Shown here piece by piece: positions 51,561 through 59,602 of a stretch of DNA of 64,000 nucleotides (position 1 is its first letter; every line of letters starts with the position of its first letter). A model generated the notes under the pieces. It saw only the letters and a program-made list of their open reading frames with translations, did no database searches and was not told where the DNA came from. The stretch is from Pseudofrankia sp. DC12 (lineage in GTDB: Bacteria > Actinomycetota > Actinomycetes > Frankiales > Frankiaceae). A program made the position numbers and the translations under genes. The DNA lies in NCBI RefSeq assembly GCF_000966285.1, contig NZ_KQ031391.1, forward strand, positions 2,577,208 through 2,641,207. The letters are read 5' to 3'.

Positions 51561-54197
51561 TTATTCGTGAGCGGTGAGGTCAATGCGGGCAGCAGCAAGA
51601 TCACGCTCCGATTTCAAGGTGAAGGGGTGTTCCTTCCCGAGAACCCGACGCATCTGGGAGAGAGTACCCTCGGCCAGCACCTGCGCTGCATGGGACATCC
51701 CAAGAGCCGCCAGTTCGAGGGCGAGGTTGGATGCCACGACCAGAGCATTGGGGTGGTCTTCGCCGAGGACCTTTCGCATCCGCGCGAGGGTGTCCTCTGC
51801 AAGCGCTCTCGCGGCCTCGTGGTCGCCGAGATCCGCCAGACGAAGCGCGAGGTTGTTCGCCGATCTCAAAGTATCGGGATGATCAACACCAAGGACGTGG
51901 CGCCGTCGGACCAGGACGTCCTCGGCCAGCGAATGTGCGGCACGCTGCTCCCCAAGTTCGGCTAGCCAAAGAGCCAGATCATTCGCTGAATGCAGCGTAC
52001 TGGGATGGTCCTCACCGAGTACACGGCGTCGGCGGAAGAGGGTGTCTTCGGCCAGCGCACTTGCAGCTTGATATTCACCAACATCAGCCAGGCGACGGGC
52101 CAGGTTGTTCGCCGAGGTCAGCGTCTCAGGATGATCAGCGCCGCGGATTCGGCGTAGGCGCCCAAAGGTGTCCTCGTCCAGCACACGTGCAGCTTGGTAC
52201 TCGCCAAGATCGGAAAGACGCAGAGCAAGATTGTTCGCCGATATCAGACTGTGAGGATGGTCGTGGCCGAGGATGCGGCGCCGCCGTCCCAAAGTCTCCT
52301 CGTCCAGGACCCGGGCCTCCTCGTGCTTTCCAAGAGCGGCGAGGACGGACGCGAGGCTGGAAGCCGCGTTCAGAGTATCAGGATGATCAGCTCCGAGGCC
52401 GCTTTTCCAGCGGACGTATGTCGATTCGGTCAGGACACGTGCGCTGGTGAGCTGACCGGCGCTGTACAGATACCAGCACGCCCGATCCAACAGGAGACGG
52501 AACCGGTCGGGTTCGAGGACATCGTCGGCGTGGGCAAGGTGGGCCGCGGCGGCGGTGATGTGGGGGACGAGCTCACCATAGGCGGGCCAGTTGGCGGGAT
52601 CTTCGGCATCTTGCGGGGTCACGGTACCCAGGAGAGTGAGGGCGGCTTCGAGGGAGGCGCGGACCGACGCCGGGGTGAGGCGAGCGCGCAGCAGGCTTTG
52701 CACGAGGCGGTGGAGCTGGACCGTGGCGCCGCTACGGCGGGCCAGCGCGTACCGACCGATCGCTGCCAACATAATGTGTGTGGTCAGCGGATCTGCCACC
52801 AGCAGCGCTCCGGGCACAGGGCTCGCGGTCCCGACCGGGATCGCGGCCAGCGGAATGGGTTCCGGGGCGAGGAAGGCAAGCTGATCGAGCAGTGCCGCAG
52901 CGGCTGGATAGCCGGCGGCGAGCTGGTCGTGAGCGGCCATCACCGTGGTAACCAACCCCGGATGGTGGGGGGTGTCCTCGTCCAGCAAAACCTGCGGGTG
53001 AACGGCGAGTAGCGCCAGGTAGCCGTCTAAGGCCATGGCCGTCGCCGCTAGGAACGCCCCGGCCTGATCCACGGCCAGCGGCAGATTGCCCAACATTTCC
53101 CCGAGCCGGTCCGCCGCCGTTTCGTCGATGTCAGGGACGTGACGGCGGATCAGCGCGGCGGTCTCATCTCGGGTGAATTCGCCGACCTCGACCAGTTCCG
53201 CGCCGACGCGGCGTAGAGCGGGGTCGCGGCACGTCAGAATAAGCCGGCCCGATGATGGCGGCATCACCGCGGCGATGGAGGCCGGGTCGGTGACGTTGTC
53301 GTAGATCATTAGCCAACCCTCGCGGCGACCCAACTCCGCCAGCGCCGCAGCTGCCCGCTCGGGCACGTCCCCCGTTCCCACCCCTAGCGTGTTAGCAAGG
53401 GCTGCAAGGCCGGCGTTCAGAGCTATCGGGGTTTCCGCGTCGACCCACCAGACCAGCGGGTAGAGGTCGGCGTACCGCCAGGCGTACTCCACGGCCAGCT
53501 GGGTCTTACCCATCCCTCCCAGCCCCTGCAACGCAGAGACCGCGACCCGCCCCAACCCGCCTGACAGCTGCTCATGGAGCCGGTCAAGAAGTCGATCGCG
53601 GCCCGTGAAGAGCAGGTTTCGCGCCGGCACCGGGCCCCAGACCGGTGGCAGCCGTCCAGGGAAGACCACCGGTGGATGCCGACCGCCCGCCAACGCAGAA
53701 CCGGCGTAGGCCCCCGGGAACGTCGTCCTCGTGCCCATCGGCGGGCGGCGGGCCCCTGCCAGACGATCCAGCAGGGTCCTGCGCGCCGCCGCCTCATCCA
53801 AGCCCACCAGGTCGATATAGATCAGCGGCGCCAACAGTCGTGGATACTCCTCCGGCCCACAAGGTCGGATCAGCACTGGCACCAGGAACCCGGCGTCTTC
53901 CGACTGACGGACGAACGCTGCCTCCCACTCGACCGCCGTCCACGTCCGGGAAAAGTAGTCCGGGCTCGCCAGCGCCAACAACCGGTCCGCCCGGCTCAAC
54001 GCCCGCTCCATTGCCGCGACGAAGCTCGTACCTGCGGTCCAGTCCCAGACATCCAGCTCGACGCTGTACCCGGCGGCCTCCACCGTCGTTGCGATCCACT
54101 CCGCCCACGCCGTATCCGGGCCGGCATGGGAGACAAAGAAGTCCACCTGGCCGGCCCGGCCGCCCGCCGCGGCCAGCGCCCCAGCGCCCGCGCTCAT
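51561..54197 (-). CDS. TIR-NB-ARC-TPR protein
   Basis: From the ATG at 54197 the protein has 878 residues in three parts. Residues 18-135 are a TIR domain (VDFFVSHAGPDTAWAEWIAT; LALASPDYFSRTWTAVEWEA) with Glu90 at the position of the catalytic Glu of NAD-cleaving TIRs. Residues ~190-470 are an NB-ARC NTPase with P-loop GLGGMGKT (225-232), a WLMIYDNV Walker B and LILTCRDPALRR. Residues ~575-870 hold about seven 42-residue TPR units with a DHPDTL-type signature. The order matches immune-type NTPases that oligomerise and trigger NAD loss on sensing. The C-terminus also resembles the FxsT-type TPR proteins of actinomycetes. The frame extends to 54341, but the internal ATG sits just before the TIR domain. 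Confidence 0.88.
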   Translation of the reverse strand: MSAGAGALAAAGGRAGQVDFFVSHAGPDTAWAEWIATTVEAAGYSVELDVWDWTAGTSFVAAMERALSRADRLLALASPDYFSRTWTAVEWEAAFVRQSEDAGFLVPVLIRPCGPEEYPRLLAPLIYIDLVGLDEAAARRTLLDRLAGARRPPMGTRTTFPGAYAGSALAGGRHPPVVFPGRLPPVWGPVPARNLLFTGRDRLLDRLHEQLSGGLGRVAVSALQGLGGMGKTQLAVEYAWRYADLYPLVWWVDAETPIALNAGLAALANTLGVGTGDVPERAAAALAELGRREGWLMIYDNVTDPASIAAVMPPSSGRLILTCRDPALRRVGAELVEVGEFTRDETAALIRRHVPDIDETAADRLGEMLGNLPLAVDQAGAFLAATAMALDGYLALLAVHPQVLLDEDTPHHPGLVTTVMAAHDQLAAGYPAAAALLDQLAFLAPEPIPLAAIPVGTASPVPGALLVADPLTTHIMLAAIGRYALARRSGATVQLHRLVQSLLRARLTPASVRASLEAALTLLGTVTPQDAEDPANWPAYGELVPHITAAAAHLAHADDVLEPDRFRLLLDRACWYLYSAGQLTSARVLTESTYVRWKSGLGADHPDTLNAASSLASVLAALGKHEEARVLDEETLGRRRRILGHDHPHSLISANNLALRLSDLGEYQAARVLDEDTFGRLRRIRGADHPETLTSANNLARRLADVGEYQAASALAEDTLFRRRRVLGEDHPSTLHSANDLALWLAELGEQRAAHSLAEDVLVRRRHVLGVDHPDTLRSANNLALRLADLGDHEAARALAEDTLARMRKVLGEDHPNALVVASNLALELAALGMSHAAQVLAEGTLSQMRRVLGKEHPFTLKSERDLAAARIDLTAHE

Positions 54198-54390
54198 GTC
54201 GGCATAGCCTGCCAGAACGGCCACACCCCTGGGGACCAGCCACCACCTGGGTGTCCTCGAACCACTGCGCCGGCACCCGGAAGTGCCCACACCCAGGTCC
54301 ACTGATCGAGACGGGACATCAGCGGCTCCGGTGCCCACCACAGCGGCCCCAGCCAGGAGGCTCGGTCAGCCAGACACCCCAAAGCAGCCG

Positions 54391-54477
54391 TCCATGATCA
54401 ACTAATACGGCGTACTTCGAATAACAGCACTCTGCCAGTCAAACGAGCTTTATACCAACCAGATGCGAACATTCCGG
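54391..54477. repeat. Module-boundary repeat, copy F
   Basis: Shared blocks: TCCATGATCAACTAATACGG (54391-54410), TTCGAATAACAGCACTCTGC (54416-54435), CAGTCAAACGAGCTTTATAC (54436-54455) and CAACCAGATGCGAACATTCC (54456-54475). Similarity to copy D extends left, including CCAGGAGGCTCGGTC at 54353-54367. It lies 89 bp 3' of the SpaB_C-type gene. Confidence 0.8.
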
Positions 54478-54565
54478 AAATACGATCTCGTTGGCCAGAG
54501 GCAATTCCGCGACCTCCGCACACTGCTTGACCCCAGCGGGAGCTACCGCCGGCGCAGCGGCGGTC

Positions 54566-55495
54566 TTACCGGTTGTAGGCCTCGGTAGCGGCGCGGACGA
54601 GGACCGCGCGGGCAGGGGCGGGCAGGCCGAGGCGTGCCCAGTGCGGGCGTATGAGGGCGGCGAGGACGTCGGTGATCGGGCTGGTGAGCAGGCCGCCCGC
54701 GGCGGCGTCGGCGAGGCGCTGGCCGGCGGTCGCGCAGGCGCCGACCCAAGCGCCGCCGATCGCCGTGCGCGTAGCCGGGTCGCTGAGAAACGTGTGCAGA
54801 TGGACGCCCAGCTGTCGGGCGCCGATCGGCTCGGCCGCCTCGTACGGGGGCGAGGTGACGGCGAGCTGGGTGTAGACGTCGCCACGTTCAATCCAGGTCA
54901 GGCCGGCGGCGGCCAGGAGGATGTCCACGATGGCGATCGACAGGTCTCGGCGTCCCAGCAGCGGGTCGGTGCGCCGCGCGTACTCCAGAATGCCTCGGCT
55001 GTCCGCGACGAAGAATTCATAGGCGATCAGGGTGCCGGTCATCCCGCCGAACGGGCGAACATCGGGTTCGTGCAGCGCCGGCTGCGTCGCCGCGACCGGC
55101 CGTCCCTTGCCAAGGTCGTGGAGGAACTCGCCGAGGACGGCCGGATCCGGGTGACGGACGTGGACCCGCCAGTCGCTTTCGCGGCGTAGGAACCACCAGT
55201 CGACCGGCGTCTCCCAGGAACACAGCGAGTCCAGCGCCGGCGCGACCACGTCAGCCATGACCTTCTCCGGCTGGGTCTGGGTCGGGAACATCAGCCGGCT
55301 GGCGTACCAGCGGTCCCCCGGCCGGGTCAGCGCTGCTGTGCCGGCCTCGTGGTAGGCGGAGATCGCGGCGGTAAGCTGCGCGGTCGCCAGGCCGTGGGCC
55401 GCCGCGACCTCGCAGAGGTCTCCACCAGCGAGCGCCACGCGGACCGCGTCCACCAGCGGCCCGACTGACACAACGGGCACAGGTCCCACGATCAC
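54566..55495 (-). CDS. Stand-alone SpaB_C / thiopeptide-type dehydratase small-subunit protein
   Basis: The 309-residue protein (GTG start) has an N-terminal helical part (VRVALAGGDLCEVAAAHGLA) and then the core DSLCSWETPVDWWFLRRESD, WRVHVRHPDPAVLGEFLHDL, with FEFF-like YEFFVADSRGILEYARRTDP and a long C-terminal helical region. This is the fold of the elimination (SpaB_C) domain of LanB-type dehydratases encoded separately, as in thiopeptide and FxLD gene sets. It would remove glutamate or tRNA-Glu from activated Ser/Thr to give dehydro residues. The full-length LanB in this locus has its own such domain, so this second copy is either auxiliary or serves another step. Confidence 0.75.
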   Translation of the reverse strand: MIVGPVPVVSVGPLVDAVRVALAGGDLCEVAAAHGLATAQLTAAISAYHEAGTAALTRPGDRWYASRLMFPTQTQPEKVMADVVAPALDSLCSWETPVDWWFLRRESDWRVHVRHPDPAVLGEFLHDLGKGRPVAATQPALHEPDVRPFGGMTGTLIAYEFFVADSRGILEYARRTDPLLGRRDLSIAIVDILLAAAGLTWIERGDVYTQLAVTSPPYEAAEPIGARQLGVHLHTFLSDPATRTAIGGAWVGACATAGQRLADAAAGGLLTSPITDVLAALIRPHWARLGLPAPARAVLVRAATEAYNR

Positions 55496-55574
55496 AGGCC
55501 CCCTTCAGGACACCTAGGAACACGACCACGCACGGCCGGAAGGCGGGCGGGCCACCGGTCAGGCGCATGGCGTC

Positions 55575-56417
55575 TCACGGTTTGCGCCCGACCGCCGCGT
55601 AGCAGGACACCTCGTCATCCGTGAGCGTGACCTCGACGTGGCCGGTGGGCGGTGCGGCGTCGGGGCGCCAGTGGTGCGCCACGACGACGCCCGGGTCGAT
55701 CAGTTCCAGGCCGTCGAAGAAGCAGTCGACCTCGTCGAGGCTGCGCGCCTGGGCGGGGATGCCGCGGGCTCGGTAGATCGCGGCGGCCTGGTCGGCCTGC
55801 GCGCGGGCGAAGTCCGCGGTGGCATGCGTGAGCGTCAGGTAGCTGCCGGACGGCAACGCGTCCAGCAGCGTCGCGACGATTCCGTAGGGGTCGGCGTCAT
55901 CGGGCAGGAAATGCAGGACCGCGATCAGCGACAGGCCGACTGGGCGGGTCAGGTCCAGGGTGTCCCGGACATCCTCCGAGTCAAGGATCCTCGCGGGTTC
56001 GAGGAGGTTAGCGTCCAAGTACGCGGTCACGCCCTGCGGGCTGCTCGTCAATAGCGCCCGGGCGTGGGACAAAACGATCGGATCATTGTCGACGTAGACG
56101 ATCCGCGCCTCCGGAGTGTTCGCCTGAGCGATCTCATGCAGGTTAGGTGACGTAGGGATACCCGTTCCAATATCGAGGAACTGGCGGACTCCCGCGCTGG
56201 CGGCGAGGTACCGGGTCGCGCGGCGCAGGAAAGCCCTGTTCTGCCGTGCGGCGGTCCGGGCCTGGGGGAACTCGGCCAATACCAGATTGGCGGCTTCCCG
56301 GTCGGCGGTGAAGTTGTCCTTGCCGTCGAGATAGTAGTCGTACATGCGCGCCGAGTGCGGCACGTCGATTCGCAGATCGACGGGTGAGCGCGGCCGATCG
56401 GAATCATTCAGGAGCAT
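55575..56417 (-). CDS. DUF574-type SAM-dependent methyltransferase
   Basis: From the ATG at 56417 the protein has 280 residues with the family pattern PHSARMYDYYLDGKDNFTAD near the N-terminus, the SAM-binding loop QFLDIGTGIPTSPNLHEIAQ, VYVDNDPIVLSHARALL and LLIAVLHF-like SLIAVLHFLPDDADP. DUF574 proteins are abundant in actinomycetes and often lie next to small regulators; the methyl acceptor is generally unknown. It is 50 bp downstream of the anti-sigma-like ATPase gene and 79 bp upstream of the SpaB_C gene on the same strand, so the three probably form one operon. Confidence 0.85.
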   Translation of the reverse strand: MLLNDSDRPRSPVDLRIDVPHSARMYDYYLDGKDNFTADREAANLVLAEFPQARTAARQNRAFLRRATRYLAASAGVRQFLDIGTGIPTSPNLHEIAQANTPEARIVYVDNDPIVLSHARALLTSSPQGVTAYLDANLLEPARILDSEDVRDTLDLTRPVGLSLIAVLHFLPDDADPYGIVATLLDALPSGSYLTLTHATADFARAQADQAAAIYRARGIPAQARSLDEVDCFFDGLELIDPGVVVAHHWRPDAAPPTGHVEVTLTDDEVSCYAAVGRKP

Positions 56418-56467
56418 TTCTTCTACTTCCCTTATCCCTTGTCGTCGCCACCGCTTCCCGCGCGAGC

Positions 56468-57148
56468 TCAGGCGGGCGCACCCGACGAAACACCGGCAGG
56501 GCTCACGGCCAGACCAGGAGCGCACGGAAACGTGAGCGTGCGCAGGCCCTGACGAACGCGACCCAGCAGCGCCAGATCATCGGCCACCGTCGGTGGGGCA
56601 TCGGGCATAGCCGGACTCCTTCTCGGCAGCCACCCCGACACGGGATCGCTTCCCCCGCGAGAGCCGCCATGGTCAAAGCCGGCCCAGACGATCTTCCCGG
56701 ATCCAGTCGCCACTCGGTAACTGCCCCACGTGGCGAGCGTTTCGACCAGGCGCAGACCCTTCCCGGTCTCGGCCATCGGGTCATCTGCCTGCACGACCGG
56801 AACACCTGGGGCAGCATCAAAGACCTCGATCACGAATCGCCGTCCCGTATCACTGAACCGAACAGCGACCCAGCTGAGAAACGGGTCCTCCAAGCCGGCG
56901 CCGGTACCGGTTGAGGCGTTCACCGCGTTCGTGACCAACTCACTGACGACGATCTTCGCGTCATCGACGAGAATCGGCACACCCCACTCCGACACAACCG
57001 CATCCACCTGGCCACGGGCGATAGACGGCGCAGTCGGTGTCGCCAGGAGCCAGCGAACGACTGGCCGCGCAATCGACATCGCGTCTCGCTCCATCACAAG
57101 TGCCAATGATCGGCCGGCAACAGGCCTGCGTGGTTCGGTGAGGACCAT
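56468..57148 (-). CDS. HATPase_c-domain protein, anti-sigma-factor/regulatory kinase type
   Basis: The 226-residue protein from the ATG at 57148 has a GHKL ATPase fold without a His-kinase acceptor domain: N-box IVVSELVTNAVNAS, G1-box EVFDAAPGVP, and the ATP-lid start GKGLRLVETLATWGSYRVAT. This is the layout of RsbW/SpoIIAB-like regulators encoded in great number in actinomycetes, often beside DUF574 methyltransferases as here. It would bind a sigma factor or other partner in the cytoplasm. No sigma factor gene is in the window. A GGAGC ribosome site supports the start. Confidence 0.82.
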   Translation of the reverse strand: MVLTEPRRPVAGRSLALVMERDAMSIARPVVRWLLATPTAPSIARGQVDAVVSEWGVPILVDDAKIVVSELVTNAVNASTGTGAGLEDPFLSWVAVRFSDTGRRFVIEVFDAAPGVPVVQADDPMAETGKGLRLVETLATWGSYRVATGSGKIVWAGFDHGGSRGGSDPVSGWLPRRSPAMPDAPPTVADDLALLGRVRQGLRTLTFPCAPGLAVSPAGVSSGAPA

Positions 57149-57378
57149 AAAAATGCTCCAGAACGGAGGGCGGAGGGCGGCGCGAATAGAATCGTGGTTC
57201 CGCGCTACGGCGGGTTCAGCGCGTGATCCTCGCTGGCTTGACCAGCAAACCTGGTCGCCGTTGCCGGCGCTACCGTCCACAGCCCAGCCAATAGGAACCG
57301 TATGAGGCAGAGGGAAGTGCCGTCCGATAGTTTCACCCTGGTGGCTGAGGCGTGCTCGGCCTCCCGGGAGGAGTCCGC

Positions 57379-58035
57379 ATGCCGATCAGGTCAGTGTTCT
57401 TCGACGTCGGTGAGACGATCGTGGATGAGTCTCGGGAGTATGGGACGTGGGCGGACTGGCTGGGGGTGCCGCGGCACACGTTCTCGGCGGTGTTCGGCGC
57501 CGTGATCGCTCGGGGGCTGGACTACCGCGAGGTGTTCCAGGTTTTCCGGCCAGGGTTCGATCTCCGTGCCGAGCGCGAGCGGAGGACGGCCGCAGGACAG
57601 CCTGAGTCGTTCAGCGAAGAGAACCTCTACGCCGATGCCCGGCCGTGCCTCGAAGCGCTGCGCTCCGGGGGTCTGCTGGTCGGCCTGGCGGGCAACCAGA
57701 CAGCCCGAGCGGAGACCATTCTGCGGGCATTGGATCTTCCGGTGGATCTGATCGGCACCTCGGACGGCTGGGGCGTAGAGAAGCCCTCGACGGCGTTCTT
57801 CGACCGCGTCGTCGCCGAGGCGCGATGCGCGCCGGAGGAAGTGCTCTACGTCGGCGACCGGCTCGACAATGACATCCGTCCGGCGCAGGCGGTCGGGCTG
57901 GCGACTGCCCTCGTCCGCCGAGGCCCGTGGGGGTACATCGTCGAGGACACCGCCGTCGCCAGCCGCTGTCTGTTCCACCTCGACTCCTTGGCCGACCTGC
58001 CCGAGCTGGTGCGCAAACACAACGAGGCGCGCTAA
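57379..58035 (+). CDS. HAD-superfamily hydrolase
   Basis: The ATG at 57379, preceded by GGGAGGAG, gives 218 residues. Motif I is SVFFDVGETIVDE (nucleophile Asp, but Gly where the usual second Asp acts as acid/base), motif II is in LLVGLAGNQTARAE, motif III is the Lys of GVEKPSTAFF and motif IV is YVGDRLDNDIRPAQ. The size and cap fit small-molecule phosphatases or dehalogenase-like enzymes. The missing second Asp is seen in some actinobacterial HAD proteins and may change its activity. It is convergent with the regulator gene and lies beside the lanthipeptide genes; a role there is not evident. Confidence 0.82.
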   Translation: MPIRSVFFDVGETIVDESREYGTWADWLGVPRHTFSAVFGAVIARGLDYREVFQVFRPGFDLRAERERRTAAGQPESFSEENLYADARPCLEALRSGGLLVGLAGNQTARAETILRALDLPVDLIGTSDGWGVEKPSTAFFDRVVAEARCAPEEVLYVGDRLDNDIRPAQAVGLATALVRRGPWGYIVEDTAVASRCLFHLDSLADLPELVRKHNEAR

Positions 58036-58051
58036 CCCCCTCGGGCAAGGG

Positions 58052-59365
58052 TCACGATGCCCGCGGCAATGCCTTGATCTGCTCGTCGAGGTGTCGACCA
58101 TGCTGGCTGTCCCCGAGAAGCGGCCGGGTGGCGCGGAGTCGTTCCAGGCCGGTCGCATACCAGTCGCTGGTCAACGCTGTGATCGCCTGGCCAAGGAAGT
58201 CAGCGACGCGGTCACCGTCCCGGCCATGTGCGGCGGCGAGATCCGCGAGGACGACGCTTCGCTGCTTGCTGCCGTCGGCGCCGAGTCGGTCGGCGGCTGA
58301 GGCCAGCCTGCGGGCGGCTTCCGGATGATCGCCGGTCGCGAGGGCGGCGTAGCCGGCGAAGCAGTCGAGGCGTCCGGCGTCGTAGAAGTCGAACCACGGG
58401 AGGTCGCCCGGCTGGTCGGGCAGCGACGCTTCCGCAAGGTCGATCTTGTGTCGGCTGGATGCCGCGGCGCCGCCTCGGGCTTCGATCTCGGACGACACGG
58501 CGTGTAGCCATGATCGGACGATGGGCTGGACGCCGTGCCAGCAGTGTTGCAGCGCGGCGGCGATCAGGTTCCGCGCGCTGTCGGGATCCTGGCTGAAGCC
58601 AGGGATGAAGGCCATATGACCGAGAACCGTGGCGGCGAGGGCATGGTCGCCGGCCTCTTTGCTCGCCGTGAGCGCGACCTCGTAGCAGCGGGCGGCGACG
58701 GCGGGCTGGCTGAGGTCAAAGAACGCGAGGCGTCCGGCCAGCAGTGCTGACTGGACCAGGCCGGTGGCTAGCGCGGTGCGGCGGGTGCCGCGAGCACCGC
58801 GCACGAGCGTGACGCCCAGGTGCGTGTGCGCGAAGGACGCCTCGAAGAGCAGACGTGCAGGGCTGCTCCAGTAGAGCTCCCGCTGGCCATTCGCGATCTT
58901 CGCGTAGGCCTCTGGGTCTACCGCGGCAGATCCGGCGGGCTCCTCGCCCTCGATCGACGTCACGGACAGCAACGGGCTTAGTAGCGGCAGCGCGCTCGTT
59001 CCGAGTAGCGCTCGAAGGACGGCCGCCCGGTCCCAGTCCGGACCACTACCTGCGTCAGCAGCCATGTCACCCTGCTTTCCCGTCCTGGGCTCGGGACGCA
59101 TCTTCAACTCGTCCGGCGTGAGCAGGCCCAGCTCGCTCGCCGGCTTCCCGAACACGGTCACCAGGTGTTTGCGGTACCGAGGCTCGGGGTGCCGCTCGCC
59201 GGTCTCCCACCGCCGGACCGTGTTGGCGGTCAGGCCCGTGTAGGTCTCGCCGGCGCGGTCCATCTCGATGCTGACGCGGCGGGCGACCTCGTCGTGCGAC
59301 CAGCCGCGTTGGAGCCGCTCCCAAGCCAAATCGCGGTTCGGGGGACGACGGCTGCTCGTCATCAC
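58052..59365 (-). CDS. XRE-family regulator with TPR-like C-terminus
   Basis: The 437-residue protein begins with a helix-turn-helix of the XRE type (LAWERLQRGWSHDEVARRVS, GLTANTVRRWETGERHP). A ~330-residue all-helical region follows, with repeated Ala/Leu-rich helix pairs (FDLSQPAVAARCYEVALTAS; DHALAATVLGHMAFIPGFSQ) like the TPR-type sensor of quorum or peptide-responsive regulators. It is divergent from the FxLD methyltransferase gene, 237 bp away, and is the best candidate to control the lanthipeptide operon. A peptide ligand is conjecture. Confidence 0.85.
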   Translation of the reverse strand: MMTSSRRPPNRDLAWERLQRGWSHDEVARRVSIEMDRAGETYTGLTANTVRRWETGERHPEPRYRKHLVTVFGKPASELGLLTPDELKMRPEPRTGKQGDMAADAGSGPDWDRAAVLRALLGTSALPLLSPLLSVTSIEGEEPAGSAAVDPEAYAKIANGQRELYWSSPARLLFEASFAHTHLGVTLVRGARGTRRTALATGLVQSALLAGRLAFFDLSQPAVAARCYEVALTASKEAGDHALAATVLGHMAFIPGFSQDPDSARNLIAAALQHCWHGVQPIVRSWLHAVSSEIEARGGAAASSRHKIDLAEASLPDQPGDLPWFDFYDAGRLDCFAGYAALATGDHPEAARRLASAADRLGADGSKQRSVVLADLAAAHGRDGDRVADFLGQAITALTSDWYATGLERLRATRPLLGDSQHGRHLDEQIKALPRAS

Positions 59366-59602
59366 ATCTCCAAAGGATTCGGCCTTGCCGACCTTGTCGG
59401 ACAGGGATAAATCTAGTGCAGCCGTTACCTTGCGTCATCGCATGGTTGCCAATGGACGCACCGTGGGTGGTACCGCCGCCGAGTGCCGTCAGGTTTTCTG
59501 GTCACGCCGACGGGACCTCCCCTGATACGGCGGTCCGCCGGGCGCATCGCACACTCCGGCCACGCATGATCTTGCCCCGCACGCATCGGGAGAGGAATCT
59601 GA
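59366..59602. promoter_or_regulatory. Divergent promoter region of the lanthipeptide operon
   Basis: The 237-bp gap between the XRE regulator and the FxLD methyltransferase must hold both promoters. A GGAGAGG ribosome site lies just before the ATG at 59603. No clear -35/-10 pair can be assigned by eye. Confidence 0.45.

Noticed and set aside
51561-54341. The longest start for the TIR-NB-ARC-TPR gene
   Set aside because: The first 48 codons are unlike a TIR N-terminus, and the ATG at 54197 begins 17 residues before the TIR domain.
34507-54477. Integron attC sites as an explanation for the boundary repeats
   Set aside because: The attC core sequences (GTTRRRY/RYYYAAC) are not present and no integron integrase is in the window.
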